Notes: generated from the sequence alone by a model not told the origin. DNA of 64,000 nucleotides from Sphingobacterium sp. lm-10 (GCF_023554555.1 NZ_JAMJWC010000001.1:1-64000), one strand, 5' to 3'; shown: positions 1-9,008, counted from the first letter of the stretch. Translations and numbers: made by a program.

Positions 1-10
1 AAAGATATTC

Positions 11-117
11 AGGTGCCTATATCGGCGGTGTCCACCTCTTCCCATTCCGAACAGAGTAGTTAAGCCCGCCAGAGCCGATGGTATTGCCGTAACAGGTGGG
101 AGAGTAGGTCGGTGCCT
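11..117 (+). rRNA. rrf: 5S ribosomal RNA
   Basis: The ends AGGTGCC (11-17) and GGTGCCT (111-117) pair as helix I, allowing G-U pairs. Between them is the conserved 5S core, including CCATTCCGAACAG and the GTGGGAGAGTAGGTCG stretch. Length about 107 nt fits a 5S rRNA. It is the last gene of an rRNA operon whose 16S/23S part lies before the window. Exact ends are uncertain by a few bases. Confidence 0.93.
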
Positions 118-130
118 AATTTTATACTAA

Positions 131-162
131 AGCCCTTGCAACAAAATTGCAAGGGCTTTTTT
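131..162 (+). terminator. Rho-independent terminator of the rRNA operon
   Basis: A 10-bp perfect stem (131-140 with 148-157, AGCCCTTGCA / TGCAAGGGCT) is followed by a T run to 162, directly after the 5S gene. Confidence 0.92.
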
Positions 163-370
163 GCGTATAAACACTTTTTGTTTGTGTTATGACTACTGCA
201 GTCAACGAATGGTAATTAGCCCGTTAAATAAATTATAATCTAACTGCTGCCAATATTTTGTAAATTGCCATCGACAGGATTTTTCTATAGACTTGTATTC
301 AGCCTTTTAATCCAGTTGTTTGCTACAAAAATCACTATAATTAGCTATAAATAAAAGAAGGAACATCAGG

Positions 371-1672
371 ATGCAAGATCGACATAAGCAATCTGTAAAA
401 TTTGATACTAGCCTTGACTTTGCAAGAAAGAAAGATCAAGGCGATGAGCTGCGAGATGCTCGTGATCGTTTTTTCATTCAGCCCAATGAAATATATATGG
501 ATGGAAATTCGTTGGGTATGGCGAGTAAGGATGCCGAAGCTGCTCTATTGAATGTGTTAGCGTTATGGAAGAAAGACGGTATCAAGATCTGGAATAGGGA
601 AGATGGTAAGTATTATCATTACGCAAGAGTATTGGCCAAACCAATGGCTAAGCTTATTAATGCGGATGCAAACGAAGTTACACTAGTTGGAAGTACGACA
701 TCCAATATCCATCAGGCAATCAGTACATTTTATCATCCCACTAAATCACGGTATAAGATACTCGTAGATGACCTTAACTTTCCGACAGACCGTTATGCGG
801 TGGATAGTCAGGTCGCCCTAAAAGGGTATAATCCCCAAGAGGCAGTACGTGTTGTAGCCAGTCCGGATGGTCGGTTTATAGATGAAGATGCTGTGGTCGC
901 AGCGATGAATGAAGATGTAGCATTAGTCTTACTACCTGCTGTTCTTTATCGTAGTGCGCAGGTTATCGATATGAAGAAGTTGACGATTGAAGCTCATAAA
1001 AGAAATATCATCATTGGCTTCGATTTGTGTCATGCTATTGGTGCTGTAGAAATAGATTTTGATGCGATACAGCCAGATTTTGCAGTTTGGTGTAATTATA
1101 AATACCTTTCTGCGGGTCCAGGTGCTATTGCTGGTTTATACATTAACAAACGTCATTTTGGACAGACACCGGGTATGGCAGGCTGGTTTGGTAATCGTGA
1201 TGAAACTCAATTTCAACTGAAGCATGAGTTTGAACATCAACAAGACGCGAGTGGCTGGCAAGTAGGAACTCCGCCGCTGTTAGCAATGGCGCCGCTGGAG
1301 GGTGTCCTTCAACTATTCGACCAAATCGGTATGCGTAAAATTCGGGCTAAATCACTAGATCTTACCGGATATCTGATGTACTTAATTGATATGAAGTTGG
1401 CGAAATATGGCTGTGGTATTGGTAATTCACGTGAGGATAAAAAGCGAGGTGGCCACATTTGTCTCGAGCATGATGAAGCCTATAGGATCAGTCGGGCATT
1501 GCGCGACAATGGTGTTGTTCCAGATTTTAGAGAGCCTAATGTGATTCGATTAGCGCCTGTTGCATTATATAATACCTATGAGGAAGTGTATCAAGTGGTG
1601 CATATTCTGGAACGTATTATCACAGAAAAGATATATGAACAGTATCACACAAATAGAGCTTTAGTGGTATAA
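371..1672 (+). CDS. kynU: Kynureninase
   Basis: PLP-dependent hydrolase that cleaves kynurenine or 3-hydroxykynurenine to anthranilate or 3-hydroxyanthranilate plus alanine; cytoplasmic, tryptophan catabolism or de novo NAD synthesis. The 433 residues match the family length. The N-terminal YMDGNSLGM motif (residues 42-50) is characteristic. D218 in GFDLCHAIG should bind the pyridine nitrogen, and K244 in NYKYLSAGPG is the expected Schiff-base lysine. The ATG at 371 follows an AGGAACATCAGG purine-rich stretch. It stands alone: no kmo, haaO or tdo neighbour is visible, so which branch it serves cannot be told from context. Confidence 0.95.
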   Translation: MQDRHKQSVKFDTSLDFARKKDQGDELRDARDRFFIQPNEIYMDGNSLGMASKDAEAALLNVLALWKKDGIKIWNREDGKYYHYARVLAKPMAKLINADANEVTLVGSTTSNIHQAISTFYHPTKSRYKILVDDLNFPTDRYAVDSQVALKGYNPQEAVRVVASPDGRFIDEDAVVAAMNEDVALVLLPAVLYRSAQVIDMKKLTIEAHKRNIIIGFDLCHAIGAVEIDFDAIQPDFAVWCNYKYLSAGPGAIAGLYINKRHFGQTPGMAGWFGNRDETQFQLKHEFEHQQDASGWQVGTPPLLAMAPLEGVLQLFDQIGMRKIRAKSLDLTGYLMYLIDMKLAKYGCGIGNSREDKKRGGHICLEHDEAYRISRALRDNGVVPDFREPNVIRLAPVALYNTYEEVYQVVHILERIITEKIYEQYHTNRALVV

Positions 1673-1957
1673 CGACTGTTACTGACCATTAACTTGGTAG
1701 AGCAGGGACTATTAGGACGCTTTATCTCGAGTTAGGCAAACTGCCGTTATCACAATCTCATACACTTTCGCCCACTAACTAATGGTTTATGACAGGTTGT
1801 TCGGACTATTGAAATTTCAGTTACTAGTTTATAAAAGCGATATATAATTTGAGATTGCGGCATTAGCAGATTCGTTCCGATCGCAATACCATTAGTTTTT
1901 GATTCCGAATTTTAGCTTCTCCAGAAAATTCCTGCTGCTAAGATCCAAATATTAAAT
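1673..1957. other. Intergenic region, no gene recognised
   Basis: About 285 bases between kynU and the next promoter. I see no ORF with family resemblance, no strong hairpin and no tRNA. A short TTGGTAGAGC string resembles a tRNA D-arm but lacks the rest of the fold. Confidence 0.6.
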
Positions 1958-1965
1958 TATCTTTG
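1958..1965 (+). promoter_or_regulatory. Bacteroidota -7 box upstream of the DUF3857 gene
   Basis: TATCTTTG fits the TAnnTTTG consensus and lies 19 nt before the ATG at 1985. No TTG is seen at the ideal -33 distance, so the call is moderate. Confidence 0.5.
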
Positions 1966-1984
1966 GAGAATCTTTATTAGCCAA

Positions 1985-4630
1985 ATGTACAAGACCAATA
2001 CAAAGAATTTTTTGCTGCTTTGTGCAGCATTTTTTCTGTGCGTAACTAATTTGATGGCGCACCCAAATATTCAGAAAGTCAAAACCCCTGACTGGTTGCG
2101 AGTGTCTTCGCTTTCTCCTTCCGAGGTGAATCTCGACGATGTTAGCGATGGATATTATTATGAACGACAAGAATATCAGGTTCATTTAGGCCTTCAAGAG
2201 CGTTATTATAGCGAAGTACGGGTCGTAGAGAATGAACAAGGTTTATCCTCTGCAGGGCAAGTGTCAATATTGTTCGATCCGAGTTATCAAAGTATCTTAT
2301 TACATGAATTGATTGTTCTTCGCGATGGAAAGCGTATCGACAAAGCGGATACTAAGTTGTTTAAATTACTAGCGACAGAATCGGACTTATCGAGATCTAT
2401 CTACAACGGAACCTATTCGGCGTATTGTATTATTGATGACTTAAGGAAGGGAGATCGTATATCTATCTCCTATACAGTAAAGGGTTTTAATCCTGTATTT
2501 GACAATAAATTTTTCGACTTTGCCCATCTACAAGCTTCTGAACCAATTGGATTGCTTCTTGTAAATTATGTTGTTCCAAAAAATCGCGACCTCTACTTTT
2601 CGTACCAAGGTGGTGCCGAAGCTTTGAATGTGAAGCAGAGCAGCGCTGCAACCAGTTACTATTACGAAGCGAACCAAGTTGCGAAAGGAACATTTTATGA
2701 CTATGTGCCCTCTTGGTACGTAAGCGTCCCTACATTGACATGTTCTGAATTTAGTAACTGGGAGGAAGTGGCGAATTGGGCAGTAAAAGTGAATCCTATT
2801 CCTGCATTGACTTCAACAAAATCGTTGCGCACATTTGCTGATGAAACCTGGAAGAAAGCAGATGCCAATCAGGTCAAGTATTTTAAGTTAATTACCGATT
2901 TTGTCCAAAATGAAATTCGCTACCAAGGTATCGAAATGGGTGAGTTTTCTCATCGTGCTAATGATCCGGAAAAGGTGTTTCGACAGCGTTATGGAGATTG
3001 TAAGGACAAGTCTGTATTGTTGGTCACCCTGCTGAGATATAAACAAATCGATAGTGGTTTAGGACTAGTGAATACACAAGTTGATCAAGGGTTAAAAAAT
3101 CAAATTCCGTCACCTCAGAGTTTTAATCATATGGTCGTCTGGGCAGCGATCGATGGTCGCGAACAATGGATCGATGCGACAGCCGCTCAACAAGGAGGTG
3201 ATATATTGTATAGATATTTCCCTTGGTATGGTGCCGTACTCAACTTAGCGAGAGGTCGTGTAGAAGATCTTGGTGCAGATCATGAAGCACTCACACATAT
3301 CTCCGAAGTGTATCAGATGCACAAAGATGGCTCTGCCACCGTAACAGTCAAAAGTTATTACACATCATCGGCAGCAGAATCGATGCGATCATTTTTCACA
3401 GGTATTTCAAAGAGCGAGATTCAAAAACAGTATCTTACCTACTATCAGAACAAACATAAGGGCGTCACACTAGGTTCAAACTTAAAATATGATGACAACT
3501 TGGAAAACAATGTGTTGTCGGTTTACGAGCGTTATGAAATAAATCAATTGTATGATGTAGAGAAGGAGAGTGGTAAAAAATATATCAACTTTTACTCTCA
3601 ACACACTGATCAATATTTGCCATTGGTAAACACGGTACGGCCTGCCCCCATTTACCTTCCTTTTCCACTGAAATTTGAACATGATCTTTGTATCATCAAT
3701 CCAGATGGTGTACCCATGTCGACGGTTTCTGATAGCCACAACCGGCAATGTGAAAGCTATTTCTACAGCAGATTTATGCGAAATAATCAGGATACTTTGA
3801 AAATCAGTTACAGTTTTTATACCTACAAATCCTATGTGGATGAAAAGAATGTAGCAGAATATGTGACGACATTTCAAGATCGAAATAGCTTCTTCTTTTC
3901 AGGCTTTTATCTCGACGACGATTATAATGTAGCTATGGATAACTTTGAGAGTTCACCCACAGGCCAAATGACATTGTATCCAATCTTGTTGCTCGTTCTT
4001 GTCGGGATTATCTTCGCATTATTTGTCAGAAGATATAACAAGCTCACGCCAGGCAATATACCTTCGTTATATGATGAAATGTTATATTCTAAATTAGGTG
4101 GTTGGCTATACGTACTTGGATGTTCACTAATTATTGGTTTTTTAGGCAGTCTATGGGTTAACACCCAAAATTATATTGTTAACAATTCAGTTTGGAGCGC
4201 TTATAATTTAGAATTGCATCACATAAATCTTTTTCAGTGGCAAATTATATTATCTATTGAATTTTTAATCAGTTATTTTTTATCCTTCACACTAGGGTAT
4301 TGTCTGTATTTGTTTTTCAGGAAAAGGGATCTTTTTCCTCAAACTTGTTTCTATACATTCTTAACCATTTCGGTTTTTGGTATTATTATGCAATTGTATG
4401 CTAATTATGTGATGCCCGAAAATTTGGTGGATCCCAATAACTCTTTGTATGGAATAACTAGAAATATACTGCCTACCATAATATGGTTGTCTTATTTGTA
4501 CTATTCAGATCGAGTAAAGGGAACGTTTGTGATATCTTACAAACAGGAAGAAAGCCCAAAGCAATCCATCATTGCAGATCAGAATGGCGAGCTGCCGGAC
4601 GATCAATCACAACCGCAAACCGGAGTTTAG
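1985..4630 (+). CDS. DUF3857/transglutaminase-like exported protein with C-terminal membrane domain
   Basis: An 881-residue envelope protein. Residues 1-25 form a signal peptide ending near LMAHP. A DUF3857-type beta domain follows (about 40-250). A transglutaminase-like domain follows with the motif RYGDCKDKSVLL near residue 340, whose Cys is the usual nucleophile position. After a beta-rich linker, the C-terminal ~200 residues hold four or five hydrophobic segments (from about 660) resembling DUF2569. The DUF3857-transglutaminase pairing is common in Bacteroidota, but substrates are unknown. Fusion to a multi-pass membrane domain suggests the catalytic part faces the periplasm. No operon partner: the next gene has its own promoter. 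Confidence 0.85.
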   Translation: MYKTNTKNFLLLCAAFFLCVTNLMAHPNIQKVKTPDWLRVSSLSPSEVNLDDVSDGYYYERQEYQVHLGLQERYYSEVRVVENEQGLSSAGQVSILFDPSYQSILLHELIVLRDGKRIDKADTKLFKLLATESDLSRSIYNGTYSAYCIIDDLRKGDRISISYTVKGFNPVFDNKFFDFAHLQASEPIGLLLVNYVVPKNRDLYFSYQGGAEALNVKQSSAATSYYYEANQVAKGTFYDYVPSWYVSVPTLTCSEFSNWEEVANWAVKVNPIPALTSTKSLRTFADETWKKADANQVKYFKLITDFVQNEIRYQGIEMGEFSHRANDPEKVFRQRYGDCKDKSVLLVTLLRYKQIDSGLGLVNTQVDQGLKNQIPSPQSFNHMVVWAAIDGREQWIDATAAQQGGDILYRYFPWYGAVLNLARGRVEDLGADHEALTHISEVYQMHKDGSATVTVKSYYTSSAAESMRSFFTGISKSEIQKQYLTYYQNKHKGVTLGSNLKYDDNLENNVLSVYERYEINQLYDVEKESGKKYINFYSQHTDQYLPLVNTVRPAPIYLPFPLKFEHDLCIINPDGVPMSTVSDSHNRQCESYFYSRFMRNNQDTLKISYSFYTYKSYVDEKNVAEYVTTFQDRNSFFFSGFYLDDDYNVAMDNFESSPTGQMTLYPILLLVLVGIIFALFVRRYNKLTPGNIPSLYDEMLYSKLGGWLYVLGCSLIIGFLGSLWVNTQNYIVNNSVWSAYNLELHHINLFQWQIILSIEFLISYFLSFTLGYCLYLFFRKRDLFPQTCFYTFLTISVFGIIMQLYANYVMPENLVDPNNSLYGITRNILPTIIWLSYLYYSDRVKGTFVISYKQEESPKQSIIADQNGELPDDQSQPQTGV

Positions 4631-4653
4631 CTGGCGAGCTCAAATGTGCTATG

Positions 4654-4683
4654 TTGCATTGCCACTAAGTATGCGTATCTTTG
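4654..4683 (+). promoter_or_regulatory. Promoter TTG-N19-TATCTTTG of the radical SAM gene
   Basis: TTG at 4654-4656 and TATCTTTG at 4676-4683 are separated by 19 nt, a near-perfect Bacteroidota housekeeping promoter. The ATG at 4693 follows after only 9 nt, so the transcript should have almost no leader. Confidence 0.75.
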
Positions 4684-4692
4684 CGCTTGAAG

Positions 4693-5640
4693 ATGGGAAC
4701 ACTATTAGACACAGGCGTAAAACCGTATAATCATTACGGTGCATACCTGAAAGAAAAGTACGCAGGACAGCGGGTTTTCAAGGTAATTGTAGATGGTAAT
4801 TTTACTTGTCCTAACCGGGATGGAAGCAAGGGTTATGGAGGCTGTACCTATTGTAATGTAGATTCTTTCACTCCAGATACAGCTCGAAAAATTCCGTCTA
4901 TGCGAGAGCAGGTGGAGAATGGCATCGCCAGAGCACGTAAATCGTACGGAGCAGAGAAGTTTGTCATCTACTTCCAACCAAACACCAATACGTACGCGCC
5001 TACCCATTTGCTGAAGATGATGTACGACGAAGCCTTGAACGTTTGTCCAGAACATACTGTAGGCCTGTCAGTAGGTACTCGACCAGATTGTTTGGATTTT
5101 GAGAAAATCGCTTTATTGGAAAGCTACACCGATAGATATGATGTGGATTTGGAGATGGGTATGGAGTCCATCTATAATGATACGCTGGAGCGCATCAATC
5201 GCGGTTGTCTGCACGATGAGTTCATCAACATTATGAAGATGTTGGAAGGTTCCAAACTAGAAATTTGTGTACACACTATCTTTGGCTTCCCCTGGGAAAC
5301 CGAAGAGATGATGCTGAAATATGCTGATGAAATTAATAAGCAGCCACATATCAAATTTGTGAAGCTGCATCATTTGCATATCGTAGAAGGATCCATTATG
5401 GGAGCGAAGTACAAGCGAGAGCCTTTTAAACTGTTTACGATTCAAGAATATACCGATTTTCTGGCTAAGTTTATCCCTTTGCTCAGGCCGGATATCATCA
5501 TCCAACGGATTTTTGGTATTGCAGATCGAGAGTTGTTGATTGCACCAAATTGGGGTTTTCCAAAATCAAAAATACAGACGGAGATTGATAAAGGTTTGGA
5601 AGCGCGTGGAGTAAAACAAGGATCAGCTTACCAAGGTTAA
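4693..5640 (+). CDS. TIGR01212-type radical SAM protein (YhcC family)
   Basis: Radical SAM enzyme of the YhcC/TIGR01212 family, whose substrate is unknown. The cluster motif appears near the N-terminus as CPNRDGSKGYGGCTYC, giving the spaced cysteines for a [4Fe-4S] centre. Downstream are the family segments FQPNTNTYAP, VGTRPDC, EMGMES and HTIFGFPWET. Length is 315 residues from the ATG at 4693, typical of the family. An in-frame TTG at 4681 lies inside the -7 promoter box and is unlikely to be the start. The stop is followed by a convergent gene. Confidence 0.9.
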   Translation: MGTLLDTGVKPYNHYGAYLKEKYAGQRVFKVIVDGNFTCPNRDGSKGYGGCTYCNVDSFTPDTARKIPSMREQVENGIARARKSYGAEKFVIYFQPNTNTYAPTHLLKMMYDEALNVCPEHTVGLSVGTRPDCLDFEKIALLESYTDRYDVDLEMGMESIYNDTLERINRGCLHDEFINIMKMLEGSKLEICVHTIFGFPWETEEMMLKYADEINKQPHIKFVKLHHLHIVEGSIMGAKYKREPFKLFTIQEYTDFLAKFIPLLRPDIIIQRIFGIADRELLIAPNWGFPKSKIQTEIDKGLEARGVKQGSAYQG

Positions 5641-5690
5641 TTGGTTAAGCTGACCCTGCAGTATATTAGCTGCTCGGCAGCATATTTTGC

Positions 5691-6161
5691 TTATTTTTCT
5701 TCCAGTATGGTTTTCAAATCCGCCGGGGAGTAGTTGACGGACTTTAACGTCTTGTGATCTCCCTCTCTAAATACGAGATACAGATCATCCACCTTTTTAT
5801 AATAGGATTCTACGCCTTTGGTGCGGTAGTGCTCCTGCGTTTGTATCGCCTCTTCCTCAGATTTACAAGCTTTGCTCATGTTAGAGCGTTGTACTTCTTC
5901 AAATAATGCATTGAACTTATTCTGTAGTCCAAATTCGAGGATAGCACCCGACAGTACGTATTGAATGTCGCAAAGCGCATCGGCTACTTCTACCAAATCA
6001 TTATTCTGGATTGCTTCTTCCAACTCTTTCAATTCCTCGGCGATGAGCGCAACGCGCAAGGCAGATCTTTTTTCAGAAGGGATTTGTGGGCTATCTAAAA
6101 TAGGGTGTTGAAAGGTTTTGTGAAATTCAGATACGGATGTTAAGCTTTTAGGATCTATCAT
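5691..6161 (-). CDS. MazG-like nucleoside triphosphate pyrophosphohydrolase
   Basis: All-alpha NTP pyrophosphohydrolase superfamily member of 156 residues. The signature acidic helices are visible: EELKELEEA (residues 42-50) followed by EVADALCDIQYV (58-69), giving the ExxE and ExxD pattern that binds Mg2+. Such proteins hydrolyse (d)NTPs to monophosphate and pyrophosphate, often as house cleaning; the actual substrate is unknown. The C-terminal third (YYKKVDDLYLVFREGD) is common to Bacteroidota members. Transcribed leftward, convergent with the radical SAM gene, and separated from the rluB-like gene by a terminator. Confidence 0.85.
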   Translation of the reverse strand: MIDPKSLTSVSEFHKTFQHPILDSPQIPSEKRSALRVALIAEELKELEEAIQNNDLVEVADALCDIQYVLSGAILEFGLQNKFNALFEEVQRSNMSKACKSEEEAIQTQEHYRTKGVESYYKKVDDLYLVFREGDHKTLKSVNYSPADLKTILEEK

Positions 6162-6205
6162 GTGCTATTATAATTTTGTCAAAAATAAGCATTTTACCAA
6201 GCAAT

Positions 6206-6231
6206 AAAAAAGGTGCTATCTCTAGCACCTT
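6206..6231 (-). terminator. Terminator of the rluB-like gene
   Basis: Nine-base perfect stem (6210-6218 with 6223-6231, AAGGTGCTA / TAGCACCTT) with a TCTC loop. Read on the minus strand it is followed by a T run and starts 10 nt after the stop codon. Confidence 0.85.
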
Positions 6232-6241
6232 ACTTAATTTT

Positions 6242-7849
6242 CTATTTCATCAAGTGTTTTAGTTGTATCAACTCACGCTCTTCTAAATAACGCCATCTGC
6301 CACGTGGTAGATCCTTCTTAGTTAAATTCGCGTACACCACACGGTCTAGTTTTACTACTTCGTATCCTAAGTGCTCGAAAATCCGTCTTACAATCCGATT
6401 TTTGCCACTATGTATTTGAATGCCAACTTCTTTCTTACTGGCACCGGTTACGTAACTCACCTCATCCGGTTTGATTAACCCATCTTCCAATTCAATACCG
6501 AATTGAATTTTGTTCATATCACCTTGCGACAAGCTCTTGTCTAATTCCACATGATACATTTTGCTGATATTGTTTCTCGGATGAGAAAGTTTTTCTGCCA
6601 AATTACCATCATTCGTTAAAAGAAGTAAGCCTGTTGTATTGCGGTCGAGTCTGCCTACCGGATAGATTCTCTCTTTCGTTGCTTTGCTTACTAATTGCAT
6701 CACCGTTCGTCTTTCTTGTGGATCGTCGGTAGTGGTGATGTAGTCTTTTGGCTTATTTAATAAAACATAAACCATTTTTTCCCGCTTAAGGCGTTCGTTG
6801 TTATAACGGATTTCGTCTTTCGCTGGATCTACTTTCGTTCCCAGTTCGATCACGACCTCACCATTCACGGATATTAAGCCTTGCTCGATTAATTCATCTG
6901 CTTTTCTTCTCGAACAGATTCCCGAATTGGAGATGTAACGGTTTAAGCGAATGGTACCATCATCTTTTGCCTGTCCAGATGCCGGGTTCTTCGCTTGAGC
7001 AAATTTTCTGTTCGGAAAGAATGTTTTTTGCTCTCCATCACCTTCACCAGATCCAAATGTTTTTCTGGTACGGAAATTTGTTCTGTCGCCACCTTTAGAC
7101 TGATCATCGCGGTCGCTAAAGGATCTCTTTTTGAATCCGTCACGTTGTTTGAAATCCGGGCGGGGAGAGCTGCTTCGGTTGAAGCCATCTTTCTTGCCGA
7201 ATTTGTCATTACTTCTCGAGCTACCACCACGATCTTCAGAAGATCTACGGTTGTCGCTATTGTACGGTTTACGGTCTTCAGAAGATCTACGGTTGTCGCT
7301 GTTGTACGGTTTGCGGTCTTCAGAAGATCTGCGGTTGTCGCTGCTGTATGGTTTGCGGTCTTCAGAAGATCTGCGGTTGTCGCTGTTGTATGGTTTGCGG
7401 TCTTCAGAAGATCTGCGGTTGTCGCTGTTGTATGGTTTGCGGTCTTCAGAAGATCTGCGGTTGTCGCTGTTGTATGGTTTGCGGTCTTCAGAAGATCTGC
7501 GGTTGTCGCTGTTGTATGGTTTGCGGTCTTCAGAAGATCTGCGGTTGTCGCTGTTGTATGGTTTGCGGTCTTCAGAAGATCTGCGGTTGTCGCTGTTGTA
7601 CGGTTTACGGTCTTCGGAAGATCTGCGATTGTCACTATTGTAAGGTTTGCGATCTTCACGATCACCAAAGGATTTTTTTGCAAATCCATCGTTGCTGTTT
7701 CTTGATCGACTATCTTCTCCTTTAAAACGTTTGTCTGATGAAGAAAAGTTTGATTTAGGACGATCATTACTACGAGACCGGGAGTCTTCGTTGTTTCTAC
7801 CTCTTCTGGCGCTGTCGTCACGACTGTTCCTTTTATTGTTGAATGGCAT
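6242..7849 (-). CDS. rluB: RsuA/RluB-family 23S rRNA pseudouridine synthase with repetitive N-terminal extension
   Basis: The C-terminal ~240 residues form an S4 RNA-binding domain (IRLNRYISNSGICSRRKAD) followed by a pseudouridine synthase domain with the GRLDRNTTGLLL motif; D402 is the expected catalytic aspartate. RluB makes pseudouridine in 23S rRNA helix 89; the exact target here is inferred. The first ~300 residues are hydrophilic, rich in Arg, Ser, Asp and Asn, with ten tandem 14-residue repeats (residues 65-204). This resembles disordered RNA-binding tails that Bacteroidota fuse to RluB-like and helicase proteins. Total 535 residues, about twice the E. coli enzyme. The antisense frames are open only because of the repeats. 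Confidence 0.9.
   Translation of the reverse strand: MPFNNKRNSRDDSARRGRNNEDSRSRSNDRPKSNFSSSDKRFKGEDSRSRNSNDGFAKKSFGDREDRKPYNSDNRRSSEDRKPYNSDNRRSSEDRKPYNSDNRRSSEDRKPYNSDNRRSSEDRKPYNSDNRRSSEDRKPYNSDNRRSSEDRKPYNSDNRRSSEDRKPYSSDNRRSSEDRKPYNSDNRRSSEDRKPYNSDNRRSSEDRGGSSRSNDKFGKKDGFNRSSSPRPDFKQRDGFKKRSFSDRDDQSKGGDRTNFRTRKTFGSGEGDGEQKTFFPNRKFAQAKNPASGQAKDDGTIRLNRYISNSGICSRRKADELIEQGLISVNGEVVIELGTKVDPAKDEIRYNNERLKREKMVYVLLNKPKDYITTTDDPQERRTVMQLVSKATKERIYPVGRLDRNTTGLLLLTNDGNLAEKLSHPRNNISKMYHVELDKSLSQGDMNKIQFGIELEDGLIKPDEVSYVTGASKKEVGIQIHSGKNRIVRRIFEHLGYEVVKLDRVVYANLTKKDLPRGRWRYLEERELIQLKHLMK
7238..7657 (-). repeat. Ten tandem 42-bp repeats inside the rluB-like gene
   Basis: Ten head-to-tail copies encode EDRKPYNSDNRRSS; copy eight has S for the first N. 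The central copies are nearly identical at DNA level, while the end copies carry synonymous changes, as expected when unequal exchange homogenises the middle of an array. The period is a multiple of three, so copy-number change keeps the frame. Confidence 0.95.
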
Positions 7850-7869
7850 AAAGAAATTAAATTAGGATG

Positions 7870-7877
7870 CAAAGGTA
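7870..7877 (-). promoter_or_regulatory. -7 box of the rluB-like gene
   Basis: On the minus strand TACCTTTG (TAnnTTTG consensus) lies 20 nt upstream of the ATG at 7849. No clear -33 TTG was found. Confidence 0.55.
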
Positions 7878-7962
7878 CGCTTTTATATGGATTTCTTGCT
7901 ATAACTATATTGATTTTCTGGAAGTTGTTTCATTGCCACTAAAGGGGACTAATGCTAACTAT

Positions 7963-7993
7963 TTGTTTCCTAGATAAATCCTTTGTATCTTTG
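7963..7993 (+). promoter_or_regulatory. Promoter TTG-N20-TATCTTTG of the transglycosylase gene
   Basis: TTG at 7963-7965, 20-nt spacer, TATCTTTG at 7986-7993. It places transcription start near 8000 and a leader of about 70 nt before the ATG at 8070. Confidence 0.7.
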
Positions 7994-8069
7994 TCGGCTC
8001 AATTTACCAAGTTATCATTTTCCCCTTGCATACACAAGAATTTGGGGACGGATAACATTAAGGAAGTGG

Positions 8070-8867
8070 ATGATAAAAAAGAAAGCATTAGCTTGTAGTG
8101 TGGTACTAGTCGCCGTTTTGCTGACAAAGTTATACTCAAGCTCCAATGTCGAAAAGATGCCTAAAGGGACCAATCCGGTGGCATGGCAGTTCGACAAAGA
8201 ACAAAAAACAACGGCAATCGTAGACTCGACTGAACGAGATCCCTACTGGAGTGATGTTACATTTGCCGAAGAGGAAGTACCCTTAAATGATCCAGCTGTA
8301 AAGAATAAGCTGACGACTTACCTCAAAAGATTTTCCTTCAAGAAGATCCAATCGTATAAGATGCATCGCAAAGCGAATGAGTATCTGCCGCGTATAGCGA
8401 AAATACTAGCTTCGTATGGCATTCCGGAAGATTTCAAATACATTCCTGTGGTGGAGAGTGATTTGGATCCACGTACTTCATCTCACAAAGGAGCAGGTGG
8501 ATATTGGCAGTTCATTCCTGCCACCGCTCGATTGTATGGATTACGTGTAAATGGTGATGCGGACGATCGTATGGATTTAACTAAATCTACACATGCTGCC
8601 GCAAAATACTTAAAAGCATTGCACCGAGAATTTGGCGATTGGACATTAGTAGCTGCGGCCTACAATGTAGGTGGGGGTAGCTTAAAGCGGTCTATTCGTC
8701 GCCAAGGTACGGAAAGCTATTACGACCTAAATCTTAATAAAGAGACTGGTTCGTATGTGTACAAGATTATCTCTGTGAAATCTGTCATTGAACATCCAGA
8801 TCGTTTTGGTTACCGAAGATTGGCAAAGGCAAATACGGATGTACAGGAAGATGTCGCGATGATGTAA
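8070..8867 (+). CDS. Lytic murein transglycosylase (SLT, GH23)
   Basis: Exported peptidoglycan lytic transglycosylase of 265 residues. A hydrophobic N-terminal segment (about residues 6-20, after IKKK) is a signal anchor. The SLT domain begins near residue 105. E129 in YIPVVESDLDP is the predicted catalytic acid, followed by the signature GGYWQFIPATA and AAAYNVGGG. It cleaves MurNAc-GlcNAc links to form 1,6-anhydro ends during wall growth or turnover. The start at 8070 is chosen because the longer in-frame extension begins with a TTG inside the promoter and adds no signal-like sequence. No LysM repeats are present, unlike MltD. Single-gene transcript. Confidence 0.88.
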   Translation: MIKKKALACSVVLVAVLLTKLYSSSNVEKMPKGTNPVAWQFDKEQKTTAIVDSTERDPYWSDVTFAEEEVPLNDPAVKNKLTTYLKRFSFKKIQSYKMHRKANEYLPRIAKILASYGIPEDFKYIPVVESDLDPRTSSHKGAGGYWQFIPATARLYGLRVNGDADDRMDLTKSTHAAAKYLKALHREFGDWTLVAAAYNVGGGSLKRSIRRQGTESYYDLNLNKETGSYVYKIISVKSVIEHPDRFGYRRLAKANTDVQEDVAMM

Positions 8868-8891
8868 TTGTTATCCGGATTTAACGTATAG

Positions 8892-8929
8892 AATGGCTGA
8901 TAGACACAATGTTCATCAGCCATTTTTTT
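8892..8929 (+). terminator. Terminator after the transglycosylase gene
   Basis: Ten-base stem AATGGCTGAT (8892-8901) / ATCAGCCATT (8915-8924) followed by a T run to 8929. Confidence 0.88.
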
Positions 8930-8942
8930 GTGCTGGAAAATT

Positions 8943-8956
8943 GTGATCAAGATCAC
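8943..8956 (+). promoter_or_regulatory. Candidate Crp/Fnr-family site upstream of the cbb3 operon
   Basis: GTGATCAAGATCAC is a 6+2+6 palindrome whose half-sites fit the Crp/Fnr superfamily pattern. It is 90 bp upstream of the ccoN ATG and about 60 bp before the likely transcription start. A second half-site-like TTGATCA lies at 8971-8977. cbb3 operons are commonly controlled by Fnr-type oxygen sensors; the link here is inferred. Confidence 0.5.
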
Positions 8957-9000
8957 CTTTTTCGGTATAGTTGATCATTAGTGCTACAAGGCATCTTTTC

Positions 9001-9008
9001 TACTTTTG
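9001..9008 (+). promoter_or_regulatory. -7 box of the cbb3 oxidase operon
   Basis: TACTTTTG matches TAnnTTTG and lies 24 nt before the ATG at 9033. There is no TTG at the standard -33 distance, which would fit a promoter needing an activator. Confidence 0.6.

Noticed and set aside
1688..1712. tRNA-like D-arm string TTGGTAGAGC after kynU
   Set aside because: No acceptor pairing, anticodon stem or TTCGA T-loop at the right distance.
5623..5653. Hairpin over the stop of the radical SAM gene as terminator
   Set aside because: The stem is interrupted and there is no T run on either strand.
7238..7657. Regular 42-bp repeats as a CRISPR array
   Set aside because: Repeats are contiguous, without unique spacers, and encode a 14-residue protein repeat in frame.
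6995..7725. Long rightward reading frames over the rluB-like gene
   Set aside because: They are open only because of the repeat; no promoter, and the leftward frame has clear S4 and synthase domains.
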